Assembly (NCBI RefSeq): GCF_033473495.1
Contig: NC_088935.1
Span: 2,976,001-3,040,000, forward strand
DNA: 64,000 nucleotides
Reading direction: 5' to 3'
DNA from: Cercospora beticola
Lineage: Eukaryota; Ascomycota; Dothideomycetes; Mycosphaerellales; Mycosphaerellaceae
In this document: piece by piece, positions 50,039 through 62,430 of the stretch
Numbering within the stretch: the first letter of the stretch is position 1
Layout: every line of letters starts with the position of its first letter
Program-made: the position numbers and the translations under genes
The notes under the pieces: generated by a model
What the model was told of the DNA's origin: nothing
What the model saw: only the letters and a program-made list of their open reading frames with translations
Databases searched by the model: none

Positions 50039-52541
50039 ATGACAGAGCTAGTCCGTGATACCGCGTTCGGCCACGCCGTTCGCTTTCTCTCCAGGGGAAA
50101 GCTACTAAAATATGCTGAAGAAGCCGATCCATCACTCTACAAGAACTACGTCGATGAGAAGAAGTCTGGCAACCTTGCAGACCATGGCGACACAAATCCC
50201 CGCGAGGACGGGACGGAGCCTGAAACGTTAGGAGGTGTGCGCACACGAGAGAATGGCGACCGATCAGAGCACGACCCAGAGAAGACGAGATCATCATCGA
50301 GAGATACTTCAGACACAAAGGCGGCGAGTGATGATGCCAGCATCAACCATGCCAGCGGCGTCCGAGTCGATCCTGAGAAGGGAATGGACAAGAATGTCGT
50401 TACCTGGTGGGGTGAGAACGACAGTGAGAATCCTCAGAACTGGAGCCTGGGCAAGAAATGCTTCGTCACATTCGAGATCTGCTTGCTCACGACGAGCGTT
50501 TACATTGGATCGAGTATCTACTCAGCAGGAACTATGAGCGTGTAAGTTGAAGATGCTGGATGAAGTACAGTTGGAGCTTTGAGCTGATCTTGTTGTCATA
50601 TTAGTATGGAAACCTTTGGCGTGTCTCAGGTCGCCGCAACGCTTGGACTCTGTTTGTTCGTTGCTGGGTATGGTCTTGGACCCATGATATGGAGCCCTTT
50701 GTCCGAAATCCCCCAGATTGGCCGTAATCCCATATACCTCGGAACTCTCGTGGTCTTCGTTGGACTCCAGCCTGCTGTTGCCCGCGCTCCCAACTTCGGT
50801 GCGCTCCTCGCCTTTCGATTCATCACTGGCTTCTTTGGATCACCTGTGTTGGCCACGGGCGGAGCCTCGCTCGCGGATATCTGGTCTCCTAAGAAACGAG
50901 CTTATTCCGTTGCGATCTGGGGCGTTGCCGCAGTTTGTGGTCCGACATTAGGACCTCTAGTAGGAGGATACGCGGTTCAGTATGGCCCCTATGGACCAGG
51001 TCAAGGCGGATTCACCGCAGCATGGACTTGGCCTATTTGGGAACTGATGTGGCTCTCGGCTTTCTGCCTGGTCGTCCTGTTCTTCCTCCTTCCCGAGACA
51101 AGCGCGAACAACATCCTTGTACGCCGAACTAAGAGGATACGAAAGATCACCGGCAACGACAAGTTTACATGCGAAGCCGAACTCATGTCGGCACAAATGA
51201 CTGGCAAGGACATCGCTTTGATCAGCCTGGTGAGGCCGTTCACTCTGAACTTCACAGAGCCCATGGTATGCCCTCCAACGATCGATACGCTTTGATGTAT
51301 GCTGATCACAAACACAGGTTTTCCTGCTCAATCTCTACATCGCTCTGATTTACGGCTTGCTGTACATCTGGTTCGAGTCATTCGTCATTGTGAGTTGACT
51401 AAAATGATAGCTTGATGATGACTGTGTGCTAACCTCCACACAGGTGTTTATCGAGATTTATCAATTCGGTCTCGGAGCAGAGGGCCTTGCTTTCCTGGGC
51501 ATCTTCGCTGGTGCAATTGTTGTTATCCCGCCATTCTTCGCGTACCTTTATTTCTCCCTGTAAGTGTGGAGTTTGAATTACCTTTCGAACTAACATCGGA
51601 TGCTGACTTGCTACATAGGGAGCCGCAGTGTAAGGATCTGGACGTACCGCGATGAAAGCCTTATAGCGCTGACATGAATGTTTCACAGTCGACGATCAGG
51701 GCAACATCCAGCCCGAGAAGAGACTCTTGCCATGTTTCGTTGGAGTGAGTGACACCCTCGGTGCGCAATGGTGTAGATGCTAACGAATGCTCGGTAGGCC
51801 TTCTGCATTCCAATCTGTCTGTTTTGGTACGTATTGAAGAACTCCGAATTGAACATTAATGACAGCTGCTGACTCCCATGGCTTCCAGGTTCGGTATGTG
51901 ATATTCTGCCGCATTATCCTACGTTTCTGGTATCGCAATAGCGATATCACCGCATGGAAGACATTGTGGCTTTTGGGAGGGTCGTGATGTGATCAATACT
52001 GACTCAGTTACAGGATGGTCAAGTCGACCAGATATCCACTACATCGTAAGTGCTATGGCTTTTGAATTTGTTTGACTCGTACTAATCTGAACCATAGGTC
52101 CCCATCAGTAAGCGACACTTCAGTCCAACGAAGCGGAAAGTGAAATACTGACAGAAAGCAGTCGGTAGCGCATGGTTCTCGATCGGGGCTTTCCTGCTGT
52201 TTAACAGCATCCTGAACTACCTACCCGATGCTTACCCCGATTATGCGGCATCTGTGCTAGCAGGCAATGATCTCATGCGATCCGCATTCGGAGCTGGTTT
52301 CCCACTGTTCGCTTCGGCGATGTACAAGGATCTTGGAGTTGCATGGGTAGGTCGAATAATTCGCAAGAGGACATCTCCTTGCGCGTAGATGAAATGAGAA
52401 TGCCTTCTAACGACGATTCTGCAGGCTTCCTCCACCCTGGCATTTATCTCGATTGCCTTCATCCCAATACCATTTGTCCTCTACCGATACGGCGCGACAC
52501 TGAGGAAGAACTATTCCAAGCACGCCCGAAAGGATATTTAA
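50039..52541 (+). CDS. DHA1-type MFS transporter with 12 exons and three micro-exons
   Basis: Exons 50039..50541, 50605..51265, 51318..51389, 51444..51559, 51619..51629, 51689..51744, 51798..51826, 51889..51893, 52014..52045, 52098..52107, 52162..52346 and 52425..52541 sum to 1797 nt, 598 aa. Family motifs: VTWWGENDSENPQNWS before TM1, LGLCLFVAGYGLGPMIWSPLSEIPQIGRNPIY (motif A region), AVCGPTLGPLVGGY (motif C, drug:H+ antiporter type) and FFLLPETSANNILVRRTKR. The C-half, rebuilt across small exons, reads ICLFWFGWSSRPDIHYIVPIIGSAWF, NYLPDAYPDYAAS and LYRYGATLRKNYS, as expected. Probable efflux of drugs or metabolites. The intron-dense C-half contrasts with the intact N-half. Confidence 0.87.
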
Positions 52542-53390
52542 AGGTTGACACGGTACACCAGGCATTGCTTGCGATAGAGTGGAGGCTTTGAATGCGCTGA
52601 ATTTTCCGGAAGTAATTAACTGCTGTTCGTCGTTGCTCTGAGAAGTGTACTGGGCACAACAAGCGAAGCATGACACGTAGAGTACGAAGATAGATGAATA
52701 ATGTACAGACTATGAGCTTGATAGCGGTCGAGTACTCGGAATTCGCGACCGAACTTGGCGTATGACGGACACCGCACCGTTGCAGCACGCCGTCACGGAG
52801 ATAAGACATGCAAAAACCGGGCTCTAAATCCACATGAAAAGAGCGCTGGGCCTGCCAGGTGCGAGATCATCGCCAGACGGCCGTGACTCATGAGATCCGC
52901 GCGGCGCAATGGCAGCCTCGAGCTGTGCGCAAGGCGCCGCAGAGCGTGTCGGTCTCAACCAAGGACGGGGGCTTCTCTTCTCGTAGACTGGAAGTCGCAA
53001 ACAGACTAAGAAGCCCACCCTGCAGATACCTTAGACCTCTTCTATCAGCCACTGCGCACACGTTCGCACTCGACCATCAACCGCTCCACACTTCCCTTTC
53101 CTTTCTTCCCATCTCTCACTGCCCCGACATTCAATTCCAGCTGCGACTTGCGTAGGACGAACGAACAGAGTTGCGCCGCGCCGAGAAGCGCAGACACGGT
53201 CAAGCTCGAATCACTTGCATCTTTTGCGACGAACACGTTCCTGTCTTCACGACTGCTCCACTGCGCACGACATTAGTTCGGAGCCTTGCCGACCGCTTCT
53301 CATCGCTCTTGCGCCCGTACGCCGCTGTTCTGCGCCTGCCTAACGGACGTCGAATTCTCAGAGCCCCCTCCAAGTCACGCCGAGGTGGTA
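52542..53390. other. Intergenic, long upstream region of the regulator
   Basis: 849 bp. The frame of the transcription factor stays open from 53286 but without a good start before ATG 53391. C/T-rich tracts occur around 53090-53115. No other gene seen. Confidence 0.45.
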
Positions 53391-56231
53391 ATGGTGCAGC
53401 CCACGCCGCCCTCGTCCACGTCGTCGAACAATGGCGCTTCTCCCGATGGCCAACCTTTTGCGGGACGCGTGATACGTAAGCGTAATCGCGTTCCACTCTC
53501 GTGTGGGCCTTGTAGACATAGGAAGTTGAAGTGCAACCGCTCGCATCCATGCGACAACTGCTCCAAGAGAGGTGACACGGCGAATTGCAGCTATGCGACA
53601 CCCGGCGGCAGGAAGAAGGGTGCTGGAGTGGGAGCCAATGCCTCGCCGGACGACATGCAAAACCGCATTGACAGACTGGAAGGTTTGGTACTTTCGCTCA
53701 TGACCAGTGGAGCGCAGCCCGCGACCACGTCTGCGGCGCAGGCTGCCATCGGCAACAGTCGCAACGACAGTCTAAGCTCTGGAGCAGACCTCAAGCTAGA
53801 TCCAGTGATCCGTGAAGAGGGCGAAGGTGAGGACGAAAGTGAAGTTGAAGGCATCTCCCGTGGAATTGGGATCATGAAAATGGACAACGGCAGAGCAGTG
53901 TTCGCTTCAGACGTACATTGGTATGCAATTTTAGGCGAAATCAGCGAAGTGAAGAAATATTTTGAAAGCCACAAGGAGGATTACAAGCAACATTTGGAGA
54001 AAGTGCAGGCTGCGAAGGCAGAGGCAAGCTCAGGCGGCGCATTCCTCCTCCAGGGATTGCCTGCGAAGGATAAGAATGAATTGCTTGCGGCGTTTCCTTC
54101 CAAAGCGGAAGCCGATCGACTGATAGCGCGCTACTTCAACGCGTATGACCCCTCGGTCCATATCATTCACGGGCCATCCTTTCAGAAGCAGTACGACACT
54201 CACTGGTTAAATCCGCACGAGACAAGCGTGGTCTGGCTTGGCTTATGCTTTGCGATGATGACTCTGGCACTCCAGTCCTACCATAGAGCAGGTGATGAGC
54301 CACCAGAATATCGGGGCAGAACGCTCGAGCTGTCACGCGCACACCGGAAACTGACTGCGCAGTGTTTGCTTCTGGGCGACATAACACAACCCAACCCACT
54401 GACGCTGGAAACGCTGGTACTTCACATGCAGGCTGAATATGGAAGGAGTCGAGACGCTGAGCCTTCCGTGCTACTTCTCACTGGTTTGTGCGTGAGGCTC
54501 GCGATGCGTATGGGCTATCACCGCGATCCTGGCCCGCATCCAGCGATCACACCATTCCAAGGAGAGCTTAGACGGCGGGTATGGACATTTGTGCGTCAGT
54601 TTGATTTGCTGATATCATTTCAATTTGGCCTTCCTGCAATGATTCGAACAGATCATTCGGACACAGAGGCTCCTCGCAATCTGTACGATGATGAGCTTCA
54701 AGAAGACATGAAGAGCCTCCCACCCTCCAGGCCATCTTTCGAAGCAACTCCGATGTCGTATATGATCACGAAAAGCAGAATGACGTTCCTATTTGGTCGC
54801 ATCGTGGAGCGCTCACAATCTGTAACGAATCCGCCATCTTACGAAGAGACGCTGAAGTTCGATGCAGAGTTGCGCGAAATGAGGTCGCAGCACCCCCCGT
54901 TATTGCAGATGCGGTCATTCCACGAGTCCGCTCGTGACCCAGCCAATCTGATCATGCAAAGGCTTGGGTTGGAGATGGTGTATCTCCGGAGTCTTTTCGT
55001 GCTTCACCGACGATTCATCGCCCGTGGCCGAGAATCAGCTCGATACGCTTATTCTCGGCGCACATGCTTGGATGCCTCCATGGAGTTGCTTGACCACCAA
55101 GCCACTCTGCATAGGGAATCTCAGCCTGGCGGACGCTTGCGCTCTGTGAAATGGTACATATCGTCATTGACCACGCACGACTTCCTGCTAGCAGCTATGC
55201 TCGTTTGTCTGGATCTATACCATACGGCAGAGGCAGAGCGCAAAGGGCGCAACACTGCTCAGCCGGGATCGCCCTTGGCTGCTGATGTCTACGACGAAGG
55301 CAGACGAGCGCATATGATGCAAGCTGTCGAACACTGCATCACCATTTGGGAGTCCGTGCGTGACCAAAGCATGGAGGCATACAAGGGCTCTGTGGCGCTC
55401 CGGGTTATGGTGGAGAAGCTCAAAGCACATCAATTACAGAAGACGATGCAAGGGAACTCGCAGTCGCAGGCAGGGCCAGCATATGCTAATCGAAATGGCG
55501 CCATGAACTATGGCATGTTTCCAAATGCAAGCGGTGTGGCGATCGACACAGACGACCTCCCGCCTGAGCAGTCGGCAGCAATGACGCTGGGTATGTTGTC
55601 TTCAGGAGGCATCTCGCCAGGGTTTGGCATGAGCACGACATCAGCGCCGCAACAGCAGGCATATCCGGCGAGCATGGCGACGCTGCTCAATAACGAACCT
55701 CCAAGCGAACGGACTGGCTTGACGCCACAATATTCTGGACCAGAGGTGACGGGTATGGGAAATGGCATGGCAGGCGCTGCCAGCCCATTGAGCCAGATGC
55801 TGGGTCAGAGCAGCGGTTTTGCAATGGCGGAGAACGATATCGATTGGGTAAGTCATCACGTGGGGCACCAATAACCGTGGATACCTCTGAATGCAACTAC
55901 CTCTGAGTGCAACCGAAGGTCGTTAAGCCAATCAGCCAAGCTTTTCGTGGATCGAGAGCCAATCTGATTAGGCGCTTGCACTCAGAGGTCGTTGCATCCA
56001 GAGGTATCCGCGATTATGTTGCATGCTGAATCAGCGCTGACAAGCACCAACCTGCAGGGCGCGTGGGACTCTTACATCCAGGGCACGAGTAACGATGCCG
56101 GACAGATGTGGCCGATGAATCTCGACCTCGCGGTGGATGCTAACGTGCAGAGCAATCAGCAGCAACAAGCGCAACAGCAGAATGGGAACTCGGTCTTTCC
56201 GACGACGATGCCTGGAGGCAACGCGATGTGA
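53391..56231 (+). CDS. Zn(II)2Cys6 transcription factor with fungal-specific TF domain
   Basis: Exons 53391..55847 and 56058..56231 give 876 aa. The binuclear cluster CGPCRHRKLKCNRSHPCDNC...C (Cx2Cx6Cx5Cx2Cx8C) lies near residues 41-70. A basic linker (GGRKKGAG) and a coiled coil (DDMQNRIDRLEGLVLSL) follow. The middle homology region (about 270-560) includes YFNAYDPSVHIIHGPSFQKQY, ARLAMRMGYHRDP-like LCVRLAMRMGYHRD, and RRRVWTFVRQFDLLISFQFGLPAMI. The Gln/Met/Gly-rich C-terminus is likely an activation domain and is continued by exon 2 (GAWDSYIQGTSNDAGQMWPMNLD, poly-Gln, stop after GGNAM). The 210-nt intron contains a MITE-like insertion. It lies downstream of the MFS transporter, so control of that gene is possible but unproven. 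Confidence 0.9.
55874..56014. mobile_element. 141-bp MITE-like element in an intron, TA target duplication
   Basis: Terminal inverted repeats of 39 bp (55874-55912 and 55976-56014) match at 35 of 39 positions. Both ends are flanked by TA (55872-55873 and 56015-56016), the target duplication of Tc1/mariner-type elements. Each arm is itself a tandem of a 16-bp unit, TACCTCTGAATGCAAC then TACCTCTGAGTGCAAC. The core is only 63 bp with no coding capacity. Removing the element and one TA would leave a 67-nt intron, normal for this genome. The strand is arbitrary. Confidence 0.82.
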
Positions 56232-57054
56232 CATGATGATGATGACCATTGTACATTTAGAGAGCCACCGACGCTCGACACGAACATGAAGATATGAGGA
56301 TGCGGACGTTGGGACACAGGGCATCACAGAGTGCGCTCGTGCTGGCGAAGATTCGGCTAGCAGAAGTAGCGGATAGTGGGCCTCGCGAATGCCGTGGCCA
56401 CGTTCTCGCCTCTCCTCCGCCTGCTCGCGGTGTCCCAGACTGTTTGTGCATGTGCGGGACAGCGCAAGAGCCATGTGGTGTCCCGTTGGCATCGTGTTGT
56501 TACCTCATTTACCGCCCCCTTATCGCAGCATTGGTGAAGTCGACGGTCGGCATCGGCACAGCAGCGCGGCCGAGCAGGGTGTGCACGAAAAGAGCTGACA
56601 TCGAAACGACGTCACTGCTCGTCAGCGTGAGCCATGCATGCTGAGTGCAGCGCAGACACGCGAAACAGGCAAACCTGTCGCGGCGCTGCCCATGTACATG
56701 TAGACGATTTGCTGCAAACATTGCTCTTCTGCCACCGCACCGCCCGCAACCTCGCCAGCCCGACGACAACGACGACCAGACACCCCGCCACCGCTGCTGA
56801 CAGGGTCCACCACCACCAACGAACCTGTGGATGATGGGCTGTTTTTGACTCTGCGCCTGAAGTTTGGCATCGAACCGAAGCATCCGGGCGAGCAGCGATC
56901 CTTCCCAATCAGCTCGTGAGCCGCTGGCTTGAGCTGCTGAAGCTTTTCTCCCACCCGCTGCTGCTTCTCGTCACAGCTGCTCCACGACCACTTTCCTCCG
57001 TCCTGTCGCCTCCCCACCTCCGCCGCGCGTCACTGTCCGCCGCGGGCCCTCACC
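56232..57054. other. Intergenic, regulator 3' side and ErdS promoter
   Basis: 823 bp with only short frames. CT-rich, CAAC/CGAC-rich DNA in the last 300 bp is typical of fungal promoters/5'UTRs. Confidence 0.45.
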
Positions 57055-60000
57055 ATGTCGCTCAAGAAGGCCTTGCACAGTATCCGCCCTCGCAGTGGCT
57101 CCAATTCTGCTCAGACGAGCGACAGTGAGCGTGACAATCCAGCTCGCCGCTCCAACGCCGGCTTGACCTCTCTGTCCAATGGCCTCTCCTTCGGCAGACA
57201 CTCGACCGATCAGACCCGTTCGTCCCTCGACCAGTCTCGCACCCCTACGTCCCAATCGCCTACCCGTCGTTCCAGCCAGCACCACCGCGCCTCGCATAGT
57301 CCGCTTGGTTTTCTGCGACGCAAGGTTCGGCCCAGCTCCGATGATTCACACTCCTCGACCGAGGACTTGCCACTGAACCGTGAGGGCGAGCCTCTCAGTA
57401 AGAACCAGCAACGCAAACATGAACGCTTGGCCGAGAAGGAAGCTCACCGCAAGGAAGCGGAGGAGCGGTTGGAAGCCGACCGCAAGCGGAAGGAGGACAT
57501 GCAACGACGAGCTGTCGAAGAGGAGACCGAGGAGCAGAAGTCCAAGTATGGCGTACTGCCAATCAACTACTATGCCGGCCAGCAGAGGCACGAGGACAGG
57601 ATCGATCTCCGTGAGCTGACACCTGAACACATTGGCAAGATGGTCTGCTTTCGCGCACGCATCCATAACATGCGCAAGCTGAGTGCCCACCTTGTCTTCA
57701 TTGAGCTCCGGCAGCAGACCCAGACAATCCAAGGTATCCTCCACGAGCACGGCTCCATCTCTCCCCACTTCGTCTACTGGGCCGAGCACCTGCACGTCGA
57801 GACCGTGGTTGTCGTGAAGGGTGTGGTTCAGGAGCCTAAATCCAAGCAAGGCGAGATCATCGGTGTCTCCATACACAATCTGGAAGTTCACATCCATGAG
57901 ATGCACGTTGAAGCTACCCCAAGCGAGCCACTCGCCTTCACTGTGCACGAGGCGGAGGTCAGCAAGGCCGAGACACAGAAAGAAGGCGATACCCGCCATC
58001 GTGTGTCAGATCGTGCGCGGCAGAATAACCGCATCATCGACTTGCGGACAACTGCATCCCAAGGTATCTTCCGGATACAATCGGGCATCTGTCAAGCGTT
58101 CCGTGCTCATCTGCATTCGCTCGGCTTCATGGAGATCCACACCCCAAAACTGCAAGGTGCAGCATCCGAGTCTGGTGCCAGCGTATTCAAAGTCGACTAC
58201 TTTGGACGACCAGCCTTCTTGGCTCAATCCCCTCAGCTCGGCAAGCAAATGTGTATCGCTGCAGACTTTAGACGGGTCTTCGAAATTGGGCCCGTATTCC
58301 GTGCTGAGAACAGCAATACCCACAGGCACTTGACAGAGTTCACAGGTCTGGATCTGGAAATGGCCATTGATGAACACTATCATGAGGTGCTTCGCGTGTT
58401 GGACAGCACGTTCAAGGCGATCTTCAAGTATGTGTATGACAACTACAAGGACGAGATTGAGGTGGTCAAAAGGCAATTCCCTCATGAAGATCTTGTGTGG
58501 TTGGATCAAACACCGGTCATCCCCTTTGCCGAAGCGATCCGAATGCTGAACGATTCCGGCTATCGAGATGAGGATGGAAAGCCTCTACCAGAAGACGAGG
58601 ACATGGGAACTCGCGATGAGATCGCCCTCGGTGCAGTCATCAAGGAGAAGTACAAGACCGACTACTACGTGATCGACAAGTTCCCGGCCTCTGCAAGACC
58701 TTTCTATGCCATGCCCGACCCCGAGAACCCAACCCTCACAAACTCCTTCGATATTTTCCTACGTGGTCAAGAGATTCTGTCGGGTGGTCAGCGTATTCAC
58801 GACGCGCCAATGCTCATCGAAAAGATGGAGAAGCTGAAGATGGATCCGACCACATTGGAGGAGTACATGACCGGGTTTGAGTGGGGTGCACCACCGCATG
58901 GAGGAGGTGGTATTGGTATGGAGCGCATACTGATGTTACTTCTCAAGCTTGGTGACATTCGAAACGCCACTCTGTTCACAAGAGATCCACGGTCTCTACC
59001 ATACAGGCCTCCTGTGAAGCAGCTCCGTCATCCGGAAGCTAGCACGCTGCACCCTCCATGGGCAGGGCAAGATCGTGTTGCAGCTCACATGGACTTCCAG
59101 CCTCTGCCGAAGCTCATTGCCAACTATGGCGACGCGTCGAATACATCCTGGCTCGAACCCAAGTTCGAGATCTGGCGCGACCCACACACCGGTGCTGCTG
59201 TTGGATTCGTACCTCACGAGGGCTTCAGCATTACAATCGGTGATCCTCTTTGTCATCAAAGCCAGTACGCAAAGACGATCGGCGGATATCTGCGATACAT
59301 TAAGAAGGAGCGCCGTCTTCGACCGCTGTGGCTGCTCTGTGGTTCTGCTGCAGAAGAAGTGCTGGCGACAAAGTTCGATTGGCGGACACTGTCCGTTGCA
59401 GCGGAACAACGTCTCGATCCTTCGAACAACCCGGCAGCGCAGGACCCCGACATTCAGCGCAAATGTCGCCATGCGGAGAAAGAAGGCGTCAAAGTGCATG
59501 ACATTCCTCTCGGAACACCAGTTACTGAAGAGATTCGGGAGAAGGTCGACAAGCGCATTCAAGACTGGCTAAAGAACCGCAAAGGCAAGCAGGTGCACTT
59601 GACAGACGTGCATCCATGGCAAGACGTTGAGCACAGGCAATACCATTACAGCACGACAAAAGAAGGCGAGATCAGTGGGCTGGTAATCCTGGCCCAGCTT
59701 TCACCAGATCACGGATGGCAGGTGAAGTTCGCACTGGACTTCCCTGGAGCACCTTCAGGCGCTATTGAATTGTTGGTTTTGCATTCCCTCAAGGCTGCCG
59801 CTGCTACAGGTGCAACCTCAGTGACGTTTGGCGGTGGTGCCACAGCCAAGCTCACGCCAGGACACAACCTGAAGGGTACGAGAGTCAAGGTTCTGGCCAA
59901 AGCGTACCACGCAATCGCAACTGAGCTCAAGTTGACGAACAAGAGCGAGTTCCGAGAGAAGCTGGGAGCTCAAGATGATCCAATCTTTGGTAAGTGGTTC

Positions 60001-60139
60001 CCGGTATTTCCAAATCGTCGGCCGAAAATGCTAACCTTCGACAATAGTCTGCTACCCTCCACACGGCCTTGGGCCAGCTGGTGTCCGGGCCATTCTGAGT
60101 TTCTTCGAGGATGAAGAAGATACCAATAAGCTTGGTTAG
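57055..60139 (+). CDS. erdS: AspRS-DUF2156 fusion, ergosteryl-aspartate synthase
   Basis: Exons 57055..59989 and 60048..60139 give 1008 aa. Residues 1-110 are Ser/Arg-rich; 115-165 are a charged helix. An OB-fold anticodon domain (IGKMVCFRARIHNMRKLSAHLVFIELRQ) and a class IIb AspRS core follow: motif 2 region QMCIAADFRRVFEIGPVFRAENSNTHRHL, and motif 3 GGGIGMERILMLLLKLGDIRNATLF. After about residue 660 comes a DUF2156/GNAT-like transferase (WLEPKFEIWRDPHTGAAVGFVPHEGF, LWLLCGSAAEEVLA, and last-exon VCYPPHGLGPAGVRAIL). This architecture is that of fungal ErdS, which charges tRNA-Asp and transfers Asp to ergosterol. The housekeeping AspRS lacks the C-terminal domain. Confidence 0.92.
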
Positions 60140-60919
60140 AAGCGTTGTTGTTGTCAAGTGTATAGAGCATAGTTCACTGACCGTCCCATAATCATATGAA
60201 GCGCACTCTCAATTCTGGAATTCGAAATCATGTACCGTACCAGAACTTCGCTCTCCAGCTATATTTTGACACTGCCCATACATCTTCGTTGCCTGATCGA
60301 ACAGCATTGCTCAGTGCCGATCAGGTACTCGTACATGTATTCGTTATTGCCTTTCACAGGAACTACGTCAAGTCCACTCTCAGGTGTGCAGGCCTGATCG
60401 ATATTATCGATCCAGAAATATCTCAAAAAAATGCGGCGACATTTGACTGGGAACTGTGCAGCCATCGACATCAAGCTTGTCAACTGCAATGTCGTGCACG
60501 TGCGTGGCTGTCTTCCGCTGCAACTTGGGTCGGCAAGGGAGGACTGCCAGCAGCGACTGCATGATGAAAAGAGACGGGAAGGAAGTGCTGGCATCGTGAA
60601 AGACGCAAAGGGCGCAAAAGCTCTGCTGGTCACTGGTGAAGCACGTGAAGAGGGGCCATTTGGGAAAAACACAGTTTGGTAGGTATTGAATTTTTGATGT
60701 CGGTAGTCTATGAAAGTGTTGTACAACGCAATAGACACTAGTGTACAGATCCCACCTCAACTTCCACAGCGAGGTGTCGTATCATATCATGGTGCTCGTA
60801 GGTATGCATTACTGTCGAAGTTCGTCGTGCAGGTGTGTGAGTGGCATAGTGGGCCGAGAGTGTGTCCAGTTGAGGCCAAGTGATTACCAAGTGTGCCAGA
60901 CGGGAGGCTATGGTTGTGT
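60140..60919. other. Convergent intergenic region
   Basis: 780 bp between two stop codons. Short frames on both strands show no motifs. No RNA gene or repeat found. Confidence 0.45.
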
Positions 60920-62430
60920 TCAGAAAAGGTTCTTCAGATCAGCTCGGATCTTCTTGCGGCCACGCATGCTGCCCATGTCGTGTCTCAGGCTTCCAGTGGG
61001 TCGGCTGTCCGCTCCATCGTGCGCGGGAATGGTCTCGACATGCTCTGCTGGGGCGACAACAGCCTTTTCGACAGCCGGCTTCTCGGCAGTGACCTTCTCA
61101 GTAGCAGCCGCTGGAGTTTCGACCACTTTCTTTGGAGCGTCACCAGCGTGCTCGGTGACGACTGCAGTGGCCCCAGCAGGCTTCTCGCCGGCTTCACCTT
61201 CGGGGAAATGGACGCGACCGCGACCTTCCTCTGCTTGACGTCCCAGAGTGCCGGCTGGTTGGCCTGGTGCTGTTTGAGTGACGGTGGTTGTGGCCGGATT
61301 TGGCGGTGGCACGGCGCCAGTGTCCTGAGCCTCACGCTTGGTCTTCCTCCTGCGATGGCAACAGCACAAGCAAGCAAGCAATGCGAGCACACCGAGGGCA
61401 GCACCGAATCCGGCCAGGAGACCAATTCTCATTTTCTTGTGGCTACTTGCACGCTTCCGCTCCTCCACGGCACATTGTTCAGCACACTCCTCCAGAGATG
61501 AGCAGGATGGAGCCGGCTGGATGTCCTTGTGAGGTGCTTGACTGGTTGGAAACACTCGCTCGACGTGCGTCATTGTGGTACCCGTTCTTGGAAGGACCCA
61601 AGTGTTTGACCTTATCTTCACGGTTGTGGGCCGTGCCATGACGCTGGACATCAAAGTGCGGTGCGGGTAATATAGACCATCGGCGGTCGTGCCCCAGTGA
61701 AGCTGAGATGACAGGAGTGTGCGTTGTTCGACCCAGACCTCGTGGTATTGGCCGCTGACGAAGGTGACATCGATCGGGTTCGCGTTATTGCGAAATGGCG
61801 CGGTAGCGTTGGTCCACTCGATGGGAAATTGGACAGCAGGCCACGCTCTGGTGATGTTGAGGGGCTTGGTGTGGTCCCACATGCATTTTCTGATCCTGCA
61901 TTCGGTGACGTTGCGCTTTTCGCCTTTGTTTGCCGTACAGTCAGGGGCGGTATCATTGAAGCGCCAGGCGTTCCTCTTGTCGTTTAGTTCAAAAGGAACG
62001 CCAGTTGGGTGCGGTGGCAGTGTCAGGGTCTGCCCCAGCGTCGTGAGGATCTGTGTGAGAGTGACTTCGAGGACGCCAGGATTGGAAACCACGGTGGCGG
62101 GCATGGTAACAGTCGCTGAACCTGCGCCAATCGGGGCGGCGCTTGTCCTCCTCGGGCCGGCGACGACTGGAACTGGTATGAGACCTACTGTCATGATTTG
62201 AGGATCGACAGAAGTGGGCACCGTGGCCACAGTGACAGTTCTTGTGCGAGTCGCGGCTGCATCCGCCAGTACATCCTACAGTTCCGCGTCAGAAAACAGT
62301 GAATCGATAAGAGCATGGCTAGGCCCACCCAAGCAGCGCCCTTGTCGGAGTCGATGTGCTCAACATGAGCATCGCTTTGAGCGGCGATGAGCAGCGGCGC
62401 GCAGAGGCCAGCCACGAGAGCGCGCCTCAT
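60920..62430 (-). CDS. Type I membrane glycoprotein of unknown function
   Basis: Exons 62329..62430 and 60920..62275 (53-nt intron) give 485 aa. The signal peptide MRRALVAGLCAPLLIAAQSDA precedes an extracellular part with Thr/Val-rich sequence (TRTRTVTVATVPT), at least four N-glycosylation sequons (NDT, NVT, NIT, NAT) and several Cys (CTANKG, CRIRKCMWD, CSSLEECAEQC). A transmembrane helix (RIGLLAGFGAALGVLALLACLCCC) is followed by stop-transfer RRRKTK and a roughly 130-residue Pro/Ala/Glu/Lys cytosolic tail ending RGRKKIRADLKNLF. The layout is like fungal Wsc/Mid2-type sensors or other plasma-membrane receptors, but no WSC domain is seen. Confidence 0.72.

Noticed and set aside
51827..52013. 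Treating 51827..52013 as one intron without the 5-nt exon
   Set aside because: Direct joining shifts the frame and loses the Trp-Phe-Gly-Trp segment expected in this transporter family.
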